From: Brevibacterium jeotgali
Lineage (GTDB): Bacteria; Actinomycetota; Actinomycetes; Actinomycetales; Brevibacteriaceae
NCBI RefSeq assembly: GCF_900169175.1
Contig: NZ_FXZM01000010.1
Location: forward strand, 94,478-158,477
Reading direction: 5' to 3'
Length of the DNA: 64,000 bases
Shown: positions 56,388-64,000 of the stretch, piece by piece
Position numbering within the stretch: the first letter of the stretch is position 1
Layout: each line of letters opens with the position of its first letter
Notes under the pieces: model-generated
The model's input: only the letters and a program-made list of their open reading frames with translations
The model's database searches: none
Told to the model about the DNA's origin: nothing
Translations under genes and position numbers: made by a program

Positions 56388-56393
56388 TAGGAT
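56388..56393 (+). promoter_or_regulatory. -10 element TAGGAT of the Nei2-type gene
   Basis: TAGGAT, 37 nt before GTG 56431. AGAGGA at 56415-56420 would serve as ribosome site, so this is a leadered transcript. Confidence 0.4.
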
Positions 56394-56430
56394 GGTGTCG
56401 CCCATCCGTGAGTGAGAGAGGACCTCGTCC

Positions 56431-57393
56431 GTGCCCGAAGGTCATTCCGTCCACCGCATCGCTGCCCGCTTCAGGGAGGCGATGGTCGGTCGTGCCATGC
56501 ACACGACGTCTCCACAGGGCCGCTTCGTCCGGGGGGCGGAGCTTCTGAGCGGACGCGTGATGGAGGAGTGCTACGCCGTGGGAAAGCAGATGTTCACCCA
56601 GTTCGACGGCGACCTCCACCTGCGGGTCCACCTGGGAATCTACGGCGCGTGGGACTTCTCGATGCAGGTCCCCGACGTCGGAGACGCAGGAGCGGTCGAA
56701 GGACAGACCGGCGAGTACGCGGCGGGCGCGGGATCCATGGGAGCGCCGCGCGCCGCCCGCCTGACCCGCGTCCGGGCGGGCGAAGAGGAGACGGCGGGCG
56801 GGGCCTCGGGAACGGTCGCCGTCTGGCCTCCCGCGCCGGTGGGCGCAGTGCGGGTGCGGCTGCTCACCGAGCGCGTCTGCGCCGACCTCCGCGGTCCCAC
56901 AGTCTGCGAGGTCCTCACTCCAGGGGAAGCAGCGGCGCACCTCGAGAGGCTGGGGCCCGATCCCGCGGTCGACGGCAGGCGCCGCGGCTGGGCGCGGTTC
57001 CACGACAGGGCGGCCCACCGCAGGACCCCGATCGGGTCCCTGCTGATGGACCAGACGATGATCGCGGGCATCGGCAACATCTACCGCGCGGAGATGCTCT
57101 TCCGCGCGGGCATCGACCCCTACATGCGCACCGCGGATCTGGCTGAGTCGCAGCTCAGGACGCTCTGGGACGACTGGTGCAGACTCCTGCCGATCGGCAT
57201 CGAGACGGGAGTGATCGTGACGCGCACCGATCTGCGGGGGAGTGCGAAGCAGGACGCGCTCGACTCGATCGAGAACCGTCACCACGTCTACGGCCGGGCA
57301 GGACAGGCGTGCCGTGTGTGCGCCACACCGATCAGCCTCGCGGAGCTGCAGGGGCGGAAACTCTACTGGTGCGCCGGCTGCCAGCGCCGGTGA
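56431..57393 (+). CDS. nei2: Endonuclease VIII-type DNA glycosylase (Nei2)
   Basis: 320 residues. MPEGHSVHRIAARF places the catalytic Pro2 and Glu3 as required, followed by GKQMFTQFDGDLHLRVHLG. A helix-two-turn-helix region includes LLMDQTMIAGIGNIYRAEML. The C-terminal zinc finger is CRVCATPI ... WCAGCQ. The enzyme excises oxidised pyrimidines. MPEGHS is the actinobacterial Nei2 form, unlike MutM (MPELPE). A ~35-residue insertion (about residues 78-130, Gly/Ala/Glu-rich) between strands is longer than usual. Confidence 0.92.
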   Translation: MPEGHSVHRIAARFREAMVGRAMHTTSPQGRFVRGAELLSGRVMEECYAVGKQMFTQFDGDLHLRVHLGIYGAWDFSMQVPDVGDAGAVEGQTGEYAAGAGSMGAPRAARLTRVRAGEEETAGGASGTVAVWPPAPVGAVRVRLLTERVCADLRGPTVCEVLTPGEAAAHLERLGPDPAVDGRRRGWARFHDRAAHRRTPIGSLLMDQTMIAGIGNIYRAEMLFRAGIDPYMRTADLAESQLRTLWDDWCRLLPIGIETGVIVTRTDLRGSAKQDALDSIENRHHVYGRAGQACRVCATPISLAELQGRKLYWCAGCQRR

Positions 57394-57396
57394 GAA

Positions 57397-58656
57397 TCAG
57401 CGCAGTGCGCGGATGCGGCTCATGACCGATCTGGCCGCGTCGACGCAGGCGTAGCGGTCGGTCGTCACGAAGACGTCGTACTCGGTCCTGCCATCGGTGC
57501 CGGGAGCGGGTCGGCGCTTGCCGACGGTCATGCCGGACCAATCGGGTCCGACCATCACGACGGCGAGCTCCTGCTGGAGGGGATCGGACGTGTCGAGGGG
57601 GCCGCTCCATGCCGCCGGCACCGGCGGGGAGTCGAATCCGTTCGACAGCATGACGGTGTAGCCGGCGCTGTCCGCGATCCGCGTGTACCGTTCGATCGTG
57701 TCGGCGCTCAGCGTCTCATGATCGGCGAAGATGCCTATCACCACGGCGGACTTGCCCGCTGTGAGGGTGCGCTCCTCCAGCGAGGCGAGCTGTGCTTCGA
57801 GCATCTCCGCTCCCATGACCATCGGGTCACGGCCCAGCCCCTGAGCGATCGTGAACGGCGTGCCCTGTGCGGGGAGATTGCGCGTGTAGTGCGCTTCGAG
57901 CGGATCCTCTCCGGCCGGGTCCACCGGTGTCGGGGAGTGCGACGGCGCGCCGAAGTGCTGTCCCGTCCCGAACCGCGCCCCCATCGCTCGTGCCATGACG
58001 ACATCGGCTTCATCGCGGATGCCGTCCGCGATGATGATCGCCTCCGTCCGCTCGACGTGCGCGTGGAGGAGTCTGACGAGATCCGCGATATGGGTGGTGT
58101 CCTCGATATCGAGCACGTTGCGATGGAGCGTCACGACCGAGGGGTTCACCAGCGGCAGGAACGACGTGGTGCTCAGATCGGCACCGATCGAGGACATGCC
58201 GATGCCCCACCCCAGGGAACGAGCCTGCCGGACGGAGCGCAGCGACATCGCCGGGGCCATCGCGACGCGCTCCGGATGGAGCTGGAGGATCGCGGACCGG
58301 TCCGGTTCGCTCGTGCGGTCCTCAACGGTGACCAGCGACTGCGGCTCCGTCGTCAGCAGGAGGCGGTTCGACCTGGGCAGCTCGAGCGTCTCCGCCTCGC
58401 GCAGTGCGAGGGATCGCAGTGACGAATCGAGATCGCCGGCCAGCGGTGACTCGCGCACGGCGCGCCGCAGAGCCACGAAGTCGTCGATGCCGAAGCACGC
58501 GGATCCAACGCTGCCGTGGAACACCTGATGCGCGACGACGGTGTCCGTCTCCAGGTCGACCACAGGGCCGAAGTAGGTGGTGACGAGTCCGGAACGGACG
58601 AGCTCTTCGAGGTCGAGGTCCGAATCGATGCGCATGGAGGCGTCGGTCGTGCCCAC
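57397..58656 (-). CDS. Degenerate EAL domain plus DICT sensory domain protein
   Basis: 419 residues. The N-terminal ~245 align with EAL phosphodiesterases: YFGPVVDLETDTVVAHQVF stands where EAL should be, GWGIGMSSIGADLSTTSFLP where DDFGTG is expected, and ADGIRDEADVVMARAMGARF matches the EGVE helix. The catalytic acids are mostly gone, so it should not hydrolyse c-di-GMP. The C-terminal part, from FTIAQGLGRDPMVMGAEMLE, is a DICT domain, typical of light or stress sensors. The likely role is signalling by binding. GTG start, AAGGGAA upstream. Downstream of the MFS gene, same strand. Confidence 0.75.
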   Translation of the reverse strand: MGTTDASMRIDSDLDLEELVRSGLVTTYFGPVVDLETDTVVAHQVFHGSVGSACFGIDDFVALRRAVRESPLAGDLDSSLRSLALREAETLELPRSNRLLLTTEPQSLVTVEDRTSEPDRSAILQLHPERVAMAPAMSLRSVRQARSLGWGIGMSSIGADLSTTSFLPLVNPSVVTLHRNVLDIEDTTHIADLVRLLHAHVERTEAIIIADGIRDEADVVMARAMGARFGTGQHFGAPSHSPTPVDPAGEDPLEAHYTRNLPAQGTPFTIAQGLGRDPMVMGAEMLEAQLASLEERTLTAGKSAVVIGIFADHETLSADTIERYTRIADSAGYTVMLSNGFDSPPVPAAWSGPLDTSDPLQQELAVVMVGPDWSGMTVGKRRPAPGTDGRTEYDVFVTTDRYACVDAARSVMSRIRALR

Positions 58657-58749
58657 TTCATTGTTCCCTTCGAGCGTCCTGCAACGACGTTCAGTCTCTC
58701 ACGGCCATCCGGCGAACCCGCTGTGGGGTGTCGCAGGCCCGTGTCAGTC

Positions 58750-60294
58750 TCACCTGTCGGAATTCTGCCTGCGGCCCTGGACGAGGTCGACGACTCCGAC
58801 CGTTGCCGCGGCGGCGACCACTGCGAAGATGACGGCGAATCCGACCACGAACGCCGTCATCCACCCTTGGGAGGCCAGCACGGTGAACGTGATGCCCGTG
58901 ATGACCGCGATGCCGATCGAGGTGCCCACTCGCTGTCCGGTCTGGAGCACGCCGCCGGCTGATCCGGCATACCGCAGCGGGATCTCCGAGAGGGTGAGGG
59001 TCTGATTCGGGCTGATGATCAGCGCCTGACCTGCGCCCAGGAGGCCCAGAGTGCACAGCAGCCACCACTCGCTCGTGCCCAGCGTGTAGTGCAGGATGAC
59101 CGCTGTGACGGTGAGGCTCAGACCGGTGAGAGCCAGGGCGAAGCCCCACAGGACGAGGGGTCTGCCGATCCGTGTGATGTGCCGACCGGCGATCGGTGCG
59201 AAGATCGCGTTCGCGAGGGCTGAGGGCAGGCCGATGAGGCCCGCCGCGAGCGCCGTGTGCCCGAGCCCCGACTGCATCCAGAGTGCGAGCAGCACCCACA
59301 CACTCGTCATCCCGAGGAAATGGATGCTCACGAGCATCGTGCCGTTGGAGAACGACCGGGTGCGGAAGAGCTCCACGTCGACCATGGGCGCGCGACCGCT
59401 CCGCTTGCACCGTTCCTCCCACCGCACCCACATGACGACCAGGAGGAGTCCGATGGGCAGGGACGACCAGATCCAGGTGCCCGCCTCACGTTCGACGAAG
59501 GGCAGCATGACGAGCAGCGTGCCCGCCCCGAGGAGGATGACACCCACGGGATCGAGGTCCGCGATCCGGCTCATCCCGACCGTCACCCGAGAGGCGCGGG
59601 GCGCCTCTGACACGGCTCCGCCAGTCTGCGGGCCCGCCGCTGCCGAGTTCGCTGGGCTGCTGCCGACTGCCGCTCGCCACGCGGACGGAGGGAGCCAGAG
59701 GCAGGCGCCGACGACTGCGAGGACGACGAAGGGCACATTCACGAGGAAGGATGCGCGCCACCCCCACTCTGTGCCGAACGCTGCGACGAGGACCCCGCCG
59801 AGCACCGGGCCGACGGCCACTGACACGCCGATGATCCCGCCGAACAGTCCGAAGGCCCGGCCGCGCTGTGCTCCGGAGAAGTACTGCTGGATGAGACCCG
59901 TCACCTGGGGGTTGAGGAAGCCGGAGCCCAGGCCCATGACGACACGCGCGATGTTCAGTGTGGGTGGGTCTGCGGCGAAGCCCGCGACGAGCGACCCCGC
60001 GCCGAACAGCAGCAGGCCTGCGACGAAGATCCTCCCCCGCCCGTAGATGTCCCCGGCCCGCCCCGCGGCGACGAGCACGACTCCGAACGCCAGTGCGTAT
60101 CCCGACAGGATCCATTGGAGGGCCGCAGAGCTCGCTGCGAGGGACTGCTCGATCGACGGGAGGACGACATTGACGATGGACACGCTCAGCAGGGAGAGGA
60201 AGGCGACGAGCAGTGACACGAGGAGGATGCGCCGCTGTTCCGTCGTGAAGCCCTCCGCGCCCGCCGATGTCGACGCGGGGGTGGAATCTCTCAC
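58750..60294 (-). CDS. MFS exporter of the DHA2 (EmrB/QacA) type
   Basis: 514 residues with about 14 membrane helices. LSVSIVNVVLPSIEQSLAAS (helix 1), WILSGYALAFGVVLVAAGRA and GDIYGRGRIFVAGLLLFGAG (motif A region) are typical DHA2. It probably exports drugs or metabolites by proton antiport. The start is GTG 60294, following AAGGGGAGG and a TATAAG sequence. An earlier ATG would add hydrophilic residues overlapping the divergent gluQ promoter. Confidence 0.88.
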   Translation of the reverse strand: MRDSTPASTSAGAEGFTTEQRRILLVSLLVAFLSLLSVSIVNVVLPSIEQSLAASSAALQWILSGYALAFGVVLVAAGRAGDIYGRGRIFVAGLLLFGAGSLVAGFAADPPTLNIARVVMGLGSGFLNPQVTGLIQQYFSGAQRGRAFGLFGGIIGVSVAVGPVLGGVLVAAFGTEWGWRASFLVNVPFVVLAVVGACLWLPPSAWRAAVGSSPANSAAAGPQTGGAVSEAPRASRVTVGMSRIADLDPVGVILLGAGTLLVMLPFVEREAGTWIWSSLPIGLLLVVMWVRWEERCKRSGRAPMVDVELFRTRSFSNGTMLVSIHFLGMTSVWVLLALWMQSGLGHTALAAGLIGLPSALANAIFAPIAGRHITRIGRPLVLWGFALALTGLSLTVTAVILHYTLGTSEWWLLCTLGLLGAGQALIISPNQTLTLSEIPLRYAGSAGGVLQTGQRVGTSIGIAVITGITFTVLASQGWMTAFVVGFAVIFAVVAAAATVGVVDLVQGRRQNSDR

Positions 60295-60339
60295 CCTCCC
60301 CTTATATGCCCTCCGGCGGTCAGGGGCAATGACCGCCGC

Positions 60340-60345
60340 TACTGT
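60340..60345 (+). promoter_or_regulatory. -10 element TACTGT of gluQ, leaderless type
   Basis: TACTGT, seven nucleotides, then ATG 60353. Confidence 0.5.
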
Positions 60346-60352
60346 GGAGTCC

Positions 60353-61264
60353 ATGCTCACACCTGCCGGACGCTTCGCCCCGTCGCCCAGCGGCGACCTC
60401 CACATCGGCAATGTGCGCACCGGGATCCTCGCCTACCTGTGGGCCGTCACGACGTCCCGCGCATTCCGGTGGAGGGACGAGGACCTCGATCGTGTGCAGG
60501 AGGGGGCTGCGGATCGGCAGCTGGCGCAGTTCCGCGCGCTCGGTGTGACGATCGACGGGCCGGTCGTCCAGCAGTCGACCAGGACCGGACTGTACGAGGC
60601 CGCGTGCGAGCGGCTGGAGGCGCGGGGGCTCGTCTACGAGTGCTACTGCTCGCGCCGGGACATCCTCGCCGCGCCCAGTGCGCCCCACGCACCGCCGGGC
60701 GCGTACCCGGGGACGTGCCGCGATCTCACTGATTCTGCGCGGGAGGCCGCCCGTGACCGCCTGCACGCCTCAGGCCGCGCACCGGCACTCCGGCTGGCTG
60801 CAGATGCCCGCGACTGCTCGATCGAGGACGTGCTGCTCGGGACCGTCACCGCACACGTCGATGATCTGGTCCTGCGCCGCGGCGACGGTGTCTGGGCGTA
60901 CAACCTCGCGGTCGTCGTGGACGACGGGGACATGGGGATCGATCAGGTGGTCCGCGGCGACGATCTCGCCTCGTCCGCGCCCCGCCAGGCGCACCTCGCC
61001 CGGCTGCTGGGGCTGCCGGTGCCGGAGTACGTCCACGTGCCGCTGGTGCTGAGTCCCACAGGTGCGAGGCTTGCGAAGAGGGACGGCGCCGTGACGATCA
61101 GTCAGTTGGCGCAGCACGACTTCGATCTGTGGCGGTGGATGGGGGAGTCACTGGGATTCGGCCCGTGGACGAGCCTCGAGGACGCAGTGGCAGGCTTCGA
61201 CCCGGCCGGTATGACCCGCGACGCAGCGGTGTTCGACGCGCCCCCGATCAGCGACGGCGCGTGA
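60353..61264 (+). CDS. gluQ: Glutamyl-Q tRNA(Asp) synthetase
   Basis: 303 residues, far shorter than GltX since it lacks the anticodon-binding domain. The HIGH-type motif is GRFAPSPSGDLHIGNVRTG and the KMSKS-type motif is GARLAKRDGAVT. The zinc site is CYCSRRD plus a later Tyr and Cys (AYPGTCRD). It attaches glutamate to queuosine 34 of tRNA-Asp. No queuosine synthesis genes are in the window. Leaderless-type start. The 3' end overlaps the glycosyltransferase gene by 17 nt. Confidence 0.93.
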   Translation: MLTPAGRFAPSPSGDLHIGNVRTGILAYLWAVTTSRAFRWRDEDLDRVQEGAADRQLAQFRALGVTIDGPVVQQSTRTGLYEAACERLEARGLVYECYCSRRDILAAPSAPHAPPGAYPGTCRDLTDSAREAARDRLHASGRAPALRLAADARDCSIEDVLLGTVTAHVDDLVLRRGDGVWAYNLAVVVDDGDMGIDQVVRGDDLASSAPRQAHLARLLGLPVPEYVHVPLVLSPTGARLAKRDGAVTISQLAQHDFDLWRWMGESLGFGPWTSLEDAVAGFDPAGMTRDAAVFDAPPISDGA

Positions 61265-62429
61265 TGACCGACCGATAGATCTCGTCGAAGCGGGCGATCG
61301 TCCTGCGGATGTCGTGGACCTGGACGAGGTCCCTCGACTCCTCGCCCATGGCATGCCGCTGTGCGTCCGAAGCCGTGAGGACGCTCGTGAATGCGCGTGC
61401 CAGATCATCGACGTCGCGCGGACGGAACAGATGGCCGTTCGCACCGTCGCGGACCAGGTGCGGGAGGGCGACCGCATCCGCGAGGACGACGGGGAGCCCC
61501 GAGGCCAGTGCTTCGAGGGTCGCGATCGACTGGAGTTCGGCGGTGGACGGCATGCAGAAGAACGTCGCGCGCCGGTACTCCGCGTCCAACTGATCGTCGT
61601 CGATCTTCCCCAGCACGTGGACGCGGTCCCCGACGCCGAGGTCCCGCGCCAGTGCCGGAAGCGCTGTCTCCTGATCGCCGGCGCCCACGATCCGCGCCTC
61701 GAGGCCGAGCGCCGGGTCTGTCCGGGCGAGAGCCTGCACGATGTCCTGGGGGCGCTTCTCCTGCGACAGTCTTCCGACGAAGAGGACGGAGGGCGCAGTT
61801 CTGGCCCCGTCTTCGGCGACGGGGGCCGGGTCATCGAATCGGGCGAGGTCGATCCCGCAGCTCACAGCCTCGACCGGATGGTCGAAGCCGTTCTCCGTCA
61901 GCAGATCGCTCGCGAGCTGGGTCGGTACGGTGATGTGGTCCGCCTGCTGGAAGCGACTGCGCAGATCGCGCCACGCAGTGTCAGCGGCGATGTTCAGCAG
62001 CGGCCGCGGCGCACGGACATAGGGGCGCACGTTGTCCGGCATGAAATGGTTCGTCGCGACGACCGGGATGTCGCGCGACTTCGAGAGTGAGAACGCGTAC
62101 CGGCCGATGACGAAGTGAGCCTGGGTGTGGACGACGTCGGGACGGATGTCGTCGAGCAGCCGGGACAGATCGGGCTTGACCTCCCACGGCATGCAGATCA
62201 TCCACGTGGGATGCAGCGGCCAGTGGTGGGAGCGCAGCCGGTGCACGCGCACTCCGTCCTCCCATTCGTGGCGGGGGATGCCGGAGGCGGAGGGGGCGAC
62301 GACGTGGACCTCGTGACCCGCAGCGGCCAGGCCGGTGGCGAGGCGAGTGGTGAACGCGGCGGCGCCGTTGATCTCCGGGGGATAGGTCTCTGACGCGATG
62401 AGGATTCGCAGCGGATCAGGGGATGACAC
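61248..62429 (-). CDS. GT4-family glycosyltransferase
   Basis: 393 residues. GT-B fold. The N-terminal block is LIASETYPPEINGAAAFTTR with the conserved GG/GA loop, the linker is PSVLFVGRLSQEKRPQDIVQ, and the EX7E motif is AELQSIATLEALASGLPVV. Such enzymes use nucleotide sugars or GDP-mannose to build lipoglycans or exopolysaccharide. GTG 62429 starts within the end of the preceding DMT gene (14-nt overlap), implying coupling. Acceptor unknown. Confidence 0.88.
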   Translation of the reverse strand: MSSPDPLRILIASETYPPEINGAAAFTTRLATGLAAAGHEVHVVAPSASGIPRHEWEDGVRVHRLRSHHWPLHPTWMICMPWEVKPDLSRLLDDIRPDVVHTQAHFVIGRYAFSLSKSRDIPVVATNHFMPDNVRPYVRAPRPLLNIAADTAWRDLRSRFQQADHITVPTQLASDLLTENGFDHPVEAVSCGIDLARFDDPAPVAEDGARTAPSVLFVGRLSQEKRPQDIVQALARTDPALGLEARIVGAGDQETALPALARDLGVGDRVHVLGKIDDDQLDAEYRRATFFCMPSTAELQSIATLEALASGLPVVLADAVALPHLVRDGANGHLFRPRDVDDLARAFTSVLTASDAQRHAMGEESRDLVQVHDIRRTIARFDEIYRSVITRRR

Positions 62430-63363
62430 GGTCGGAGACCTCTTCGATCGACGGTGGCCCGGACGCGTCGCCGTACTTCTTATGGGAGCGTCGGCGCTCC
62501 GCTGCGACGGCATCCGGGTGGTGGCGGGACAGGAGGACGACGGAGGCGCACGCCAGGACGCCGAACGCAGCCATGCCCACGATCGAGACGACCCCGGAGT
62601 CCGCCGCCTCGCCGAGGATCAGTGCACCGAGCAGGACGGCGACGATCGGGTCGATGACGGTGAGACCGGCGATCACCATCTCAGGCGGTCCGGAAGCGTA
62701 CGACGACTGCACGAACCACGAGCCGACCAGTCCGGATGCGCCGAGCGCGATCAGGTTGGACCAGGGCAGCGATGCGAGGCCCTCGGCGAGCCCCACATCG
62801 ACGATGTGGGAGCTGACGACGTGCATGTTCGTCGCGACGAACGCGAACAGGACTCCGCCGCCGGTGATGAGGAGCAGCTGCCGGGGGTGGGAGACGACGA
62901 GGATGATGATCAGGCCCGCCACTGTGAAGGCGAGGGCGAGGGCGGCCAGCAGGTGCGCCTCCGCCGGTCTCGTGGGTGATGTCGTCGCGACCAGGGCCGA
63001 TACTGTGACGAACCCCGCGACTCCCACGACGCAGAGGATGACCGTGATGACGATGGAGCGATGGACGGCGAGGCTCCGGTGGAACATGCCGAGCAGTATC
63101 GAGATGACCAGGGAGAACGCCCCCACCGGCTGCACGACCATCACCGGAGCGAGGGACAGGGCGATGACGTTGGCGACGATGCCCGCGCCCATGACCAGCA
63201 GACCCAGCACCCAGTGCGACGAGCGGAACAGGCGCACCAGGGTGCGCAGCCGCAGAGCTCCTTCGGATGCGCGCAGGCCGGAGACCCCCCGATGCTGCAG
63301 GAGGGCCCCGTACGCGAGAGACACGGCCGACAGGAACGCCAGGCCGATGGCGAGGATGGTCAT
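62416..63363 (-). CDS. DMT-superfamily (EamA-like) membrane protein
   Basis: 315 residues with nine to ten predicted helices, beginning MTILAIGLAFLSAVSLAYGA. It has the internal pseudo-repeat of DMT proteins, with the conserved APVMVVQPVGAFSLVISILL in the first half and a similar GPPEMVIAGLTVIDPIVAVL in the second. The C-terminus is basic and cytoplasmic. Substrate unknown. Paired with a glycosyltransferase, a lipid- or sugar-linked role is possible. ATG lies seven nt after a TATCGT -10 box. Confidence 0.82.
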   Translation of the reverse strand: MTILAIGLAFLSAVSLAYGALLQHRGVSGLRASEGALRLRTLVRLFRSSHWVLGLLVMGAGIVANVIALSLAPVMVVQPVGAFSLVISILLGMFHRSLAVHRSIVITVILCVVGVAGFVTVSALVATTSPTRPAEAHLLAALALAFTVAGLIIILVVSHPRQLLLITGGGVLFAFVATNMHVVSSHIVDVGLAEGLASLPWSNLIALGASGLVGSWFVQSSYASGPPEMVIAGLTVIDPIVAVLLGALILGEAADSGVVSIVGMAAFGVLACASVVLLSRHHPDAVAAERRRSHKKYGDASGPPSIEEVSDRVIP

Positions 63364-63370
63364 CGGCTCT

Positions 63371-63376
63371 ACGATA
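63371..63376 (-). promoter_or_regulatory. -10 element TATCGT of the DMT-glycosyltransferase operon, leaderless type
   Basis: Minus-strand TATCGT, then AGAGCCG, then ATG 63363. Confidence 0.5.
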
Positions 63377-63478
63377 CTGATCTCCCCTGTGGCGTTGCTG
63401 ATGAACCGGCGCGGAGTGGTGTGTGATGTCCGGCACGGCGTGCGGGCCTGCTTGCGCGACAGCGGGGCGCAGCCCGTT

Positions 63479-63508
63479 TTGCGTCGTCGCGAACACGGGT
63501 GCTATTGT
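63479..63508 (+). promoter_or_regulatory. Promoter of tRNA-Asn
   Basis: TTGCGT (63479-63484), 18 nt, TATTGT (63503-63508). The start would lie about 25 nt before the tRNA. Confidence 0.55.
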
Positions 63509-63539
63509 TTCATCTCGTGTTCACAAGCGTGAATACCAT

Positions 63540-63612
63540 TCCTCCGTAGCTCAGTTGGCAGAGCATTCGACTGTTAATCGAAGGGTCGCTGGTTCGAGCC
63601 CAGCCGGGGGAG
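63540..63612 (+). tRNA. tRNA-Asn (GUU)
   Basis: 73 nt. Acceptor TCCTCCG/CGGGGGA, anticodon loop CTGTTAA giving GUU, T-arm CTGGTTCGAGCCCAG, discriminator G73 as required for tRNA-Asn. CCA is not encoded (GCCGA follows). It has its own promoter and terminator. Confidence 0.96.
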
Positions 63613-63621
63613 CCGAAGGTC

Positions 63622-63666
63622 AGAGCCCCACCACCGCGTCACGAGCGCGGGGGTGGGGCTCTTTTC
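63622..63666 (+). terminator. Terminator of tRNA-Asn
   Basis: Stem AGAGCCCCACC / GGTGGGGCTCT with an inner CCGCG/CGCGG pairing, then TTTTC. One of the few terminators here with a real T run. Confidence 0.9.
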
Positions 63667-63765
63667 CGTCCACACTCGGCTCTGAGGCAATGAGGAGTCT
63701 GCAGTCGTGGCTGTGCTCGGAGGCTGTGGGTTAAAGGCCAAAAAGTGTGTCTGGCTTGGGCGTGT

Positions 63766-63906
63766 CTACCGGGATCTTCCTCCCAATCCTTGCTGGATCC
63801 CGTTGCCGTCTTCCGGGCTGAACGCGGTGTCATAGGCAGCTGGCCCGATTTGTTCCTCGGCGATGAGTAGAGCCCCATAGAGTGGTGTAGCGCACGGAGG
63901 TCCGGC
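63766..63906 (-). pseudogene. Possible 3' remnant of an unknown gene
   Basis: A minus-strand frame ending at TAG 63766-63768 reads ALLIAEEQIGPAAYDTAF then SPEDGNGIQQGLGGRSR and is closed upstream by TAG at 63907-63909. It has no start codon of its own and contains well-formed, non-biased sequence. It may be the end of a gene cut by the neighbouring insertion sequence. I recognise no family. Bases 63667-63765 hold nothing identifiable. Confidence 0.25.
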
Positions 63907-64000
63907 CTATCCGTCAGGATGTGGACGCGGCCACCGTGTGATCCTTCGAGTCAACCTTCCAAGAATCCTCGAACGGAGTCACAACGATGACCGCTCCTCA
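63860..64000 (+). mobile_element. Probable left end of an IS256-family insertion sequence, cut by the window end
   Basis: Base composition after the tRNA-Asn terminator is visibly less GC-rich than the rest of the window. The stretch AGCCCCATAGAGTGGTGTAG (63871-63890) looks like the terminal sequence of an IS256-type element, and a transposase start follows at 63987. The exact end and the inverted repeat cannot be fixed because the right end lies outside. Confidence 0.45.
63987..64000 (+). CDS. Start of an IS256-family transposase, cut by the window end
   Basis: ATGACCGCTCCTCA encodes MTAP and part of a fifth codon (Gln or His), preceded by GGAG at 63975-63978. Actinobacterial IS256-type transposases commonly open with MTAPH. 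Only 14 bases are visible, so the identification depends on this opening and on the foreign composition around it. Confidence 0.4.

Noticed and set aside
63540..64000. Prophage attachment at tRNA-Asn
   Set aside because: No integrase gene and no second copy of the tRNA 3' end are visible within the window, so only the accessory boundary is reported.

Overview
The window is about 64 kb of chromosome from a high-GC Gram-positive actinobacterium, most likely a member of the Micrococcales (Brevibacterium-like). The evidence is the strong G/C third-position bias on both strands, frequent GTG starts, a primary sigma factor with a long Lys/Ala/Thr-rich N-terminus, actinobacterial signature genes (SepH, DUF3000, DUF3093, DUF3145, DUF3710, DUF4192, DUF4193), the coproporphyrin-dependent haem route (HemE, CgoX, HemQ, CpfC) and long GC-rich hairpin terminators. 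I cannot fix the genus from sequence alone. Nearly everything is core chromosome. Only the last ~330 bases look foreign.

Layout. 1-6.6 kb: lspA tail, rluD, dnaE, hisD and nrdR on the + strand. 6.9-10.2 kb (-): a HelD-type RNA polymerase-associated helicase and a spermidine-synthase-like protein. 10.4-13.2 kb (+): a DUF4192 protein and the primary sigma factor. 13.4-15.2 kb (-): a double VOC protein and a lipoprotein amidase. 15.4-17.5 kb (+): topoisomerase IV subunit ParE. 17.6-18.9 kb (-): a BlaI-type repressor with an M56 membrane protease, divergent from cydA-cydB-cydDC (19.2-25.4 kb). A dyad on the cydA promoter suggests that BlaI controls cytochrome bd. 25.4-29.6 kb: sepH (-), ferrochelatase (+), a small coiled-coil protein (-), DUF4193 (+) and DUF3093 (-).

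29.7-44.3 kb is a conserved actinobacterial neighbourhood, resembling the Rv2699c-Rv2674 region of Mycobacterium tuberculosis: dut, DUF3710, a TrmA-like methyltransferase, acnA and dxs (+), RNase D and DUF3000 (-), a frameshifted flavin reductase, hemE, cgoX and hemQ (+), then a GNAT acetyltransferase and msrB (-). 44.5-48.9 kb: an alpha/beta hydrolase, a RibD-C-like reductase coupled to a secreted L,D-transpeptidase, and a single-pass protein with a DUF6636-like ectodomain. 48.9-52.4 kb: a leucine leader peptide and attenuator, leuA, recO, uppS. 52.5-57.4 kb: a CAU tRNA (-), DUF3145, an ABC ATPase with a DUF6297-like membrane partner, a thioesterase-like protein (-) and a Nei2-type glycosylase (+). 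57.4-63.4 kb: a degenerate EAL-DICT protein and an MFS exporter (-), GluQ-RS (+), a GT4 glycosyltransferase and a DMT-family membrane protein (-). The window ends with tRNA-Asn and the start of an IS256-type transposase.

Regulatory themes. At least ten genes have a TANNNT -10 element 6-8 nt before an ATG/GTG, the arrangement expected for leaderless mRNAs. Starts were moved accordingly. Candidate operators are the dyad on the cydA promoter and a 20-bp palindrome just downstream of the acnA -10. No CRISPR array, defence island or biosynthetic gene cluster was seen.
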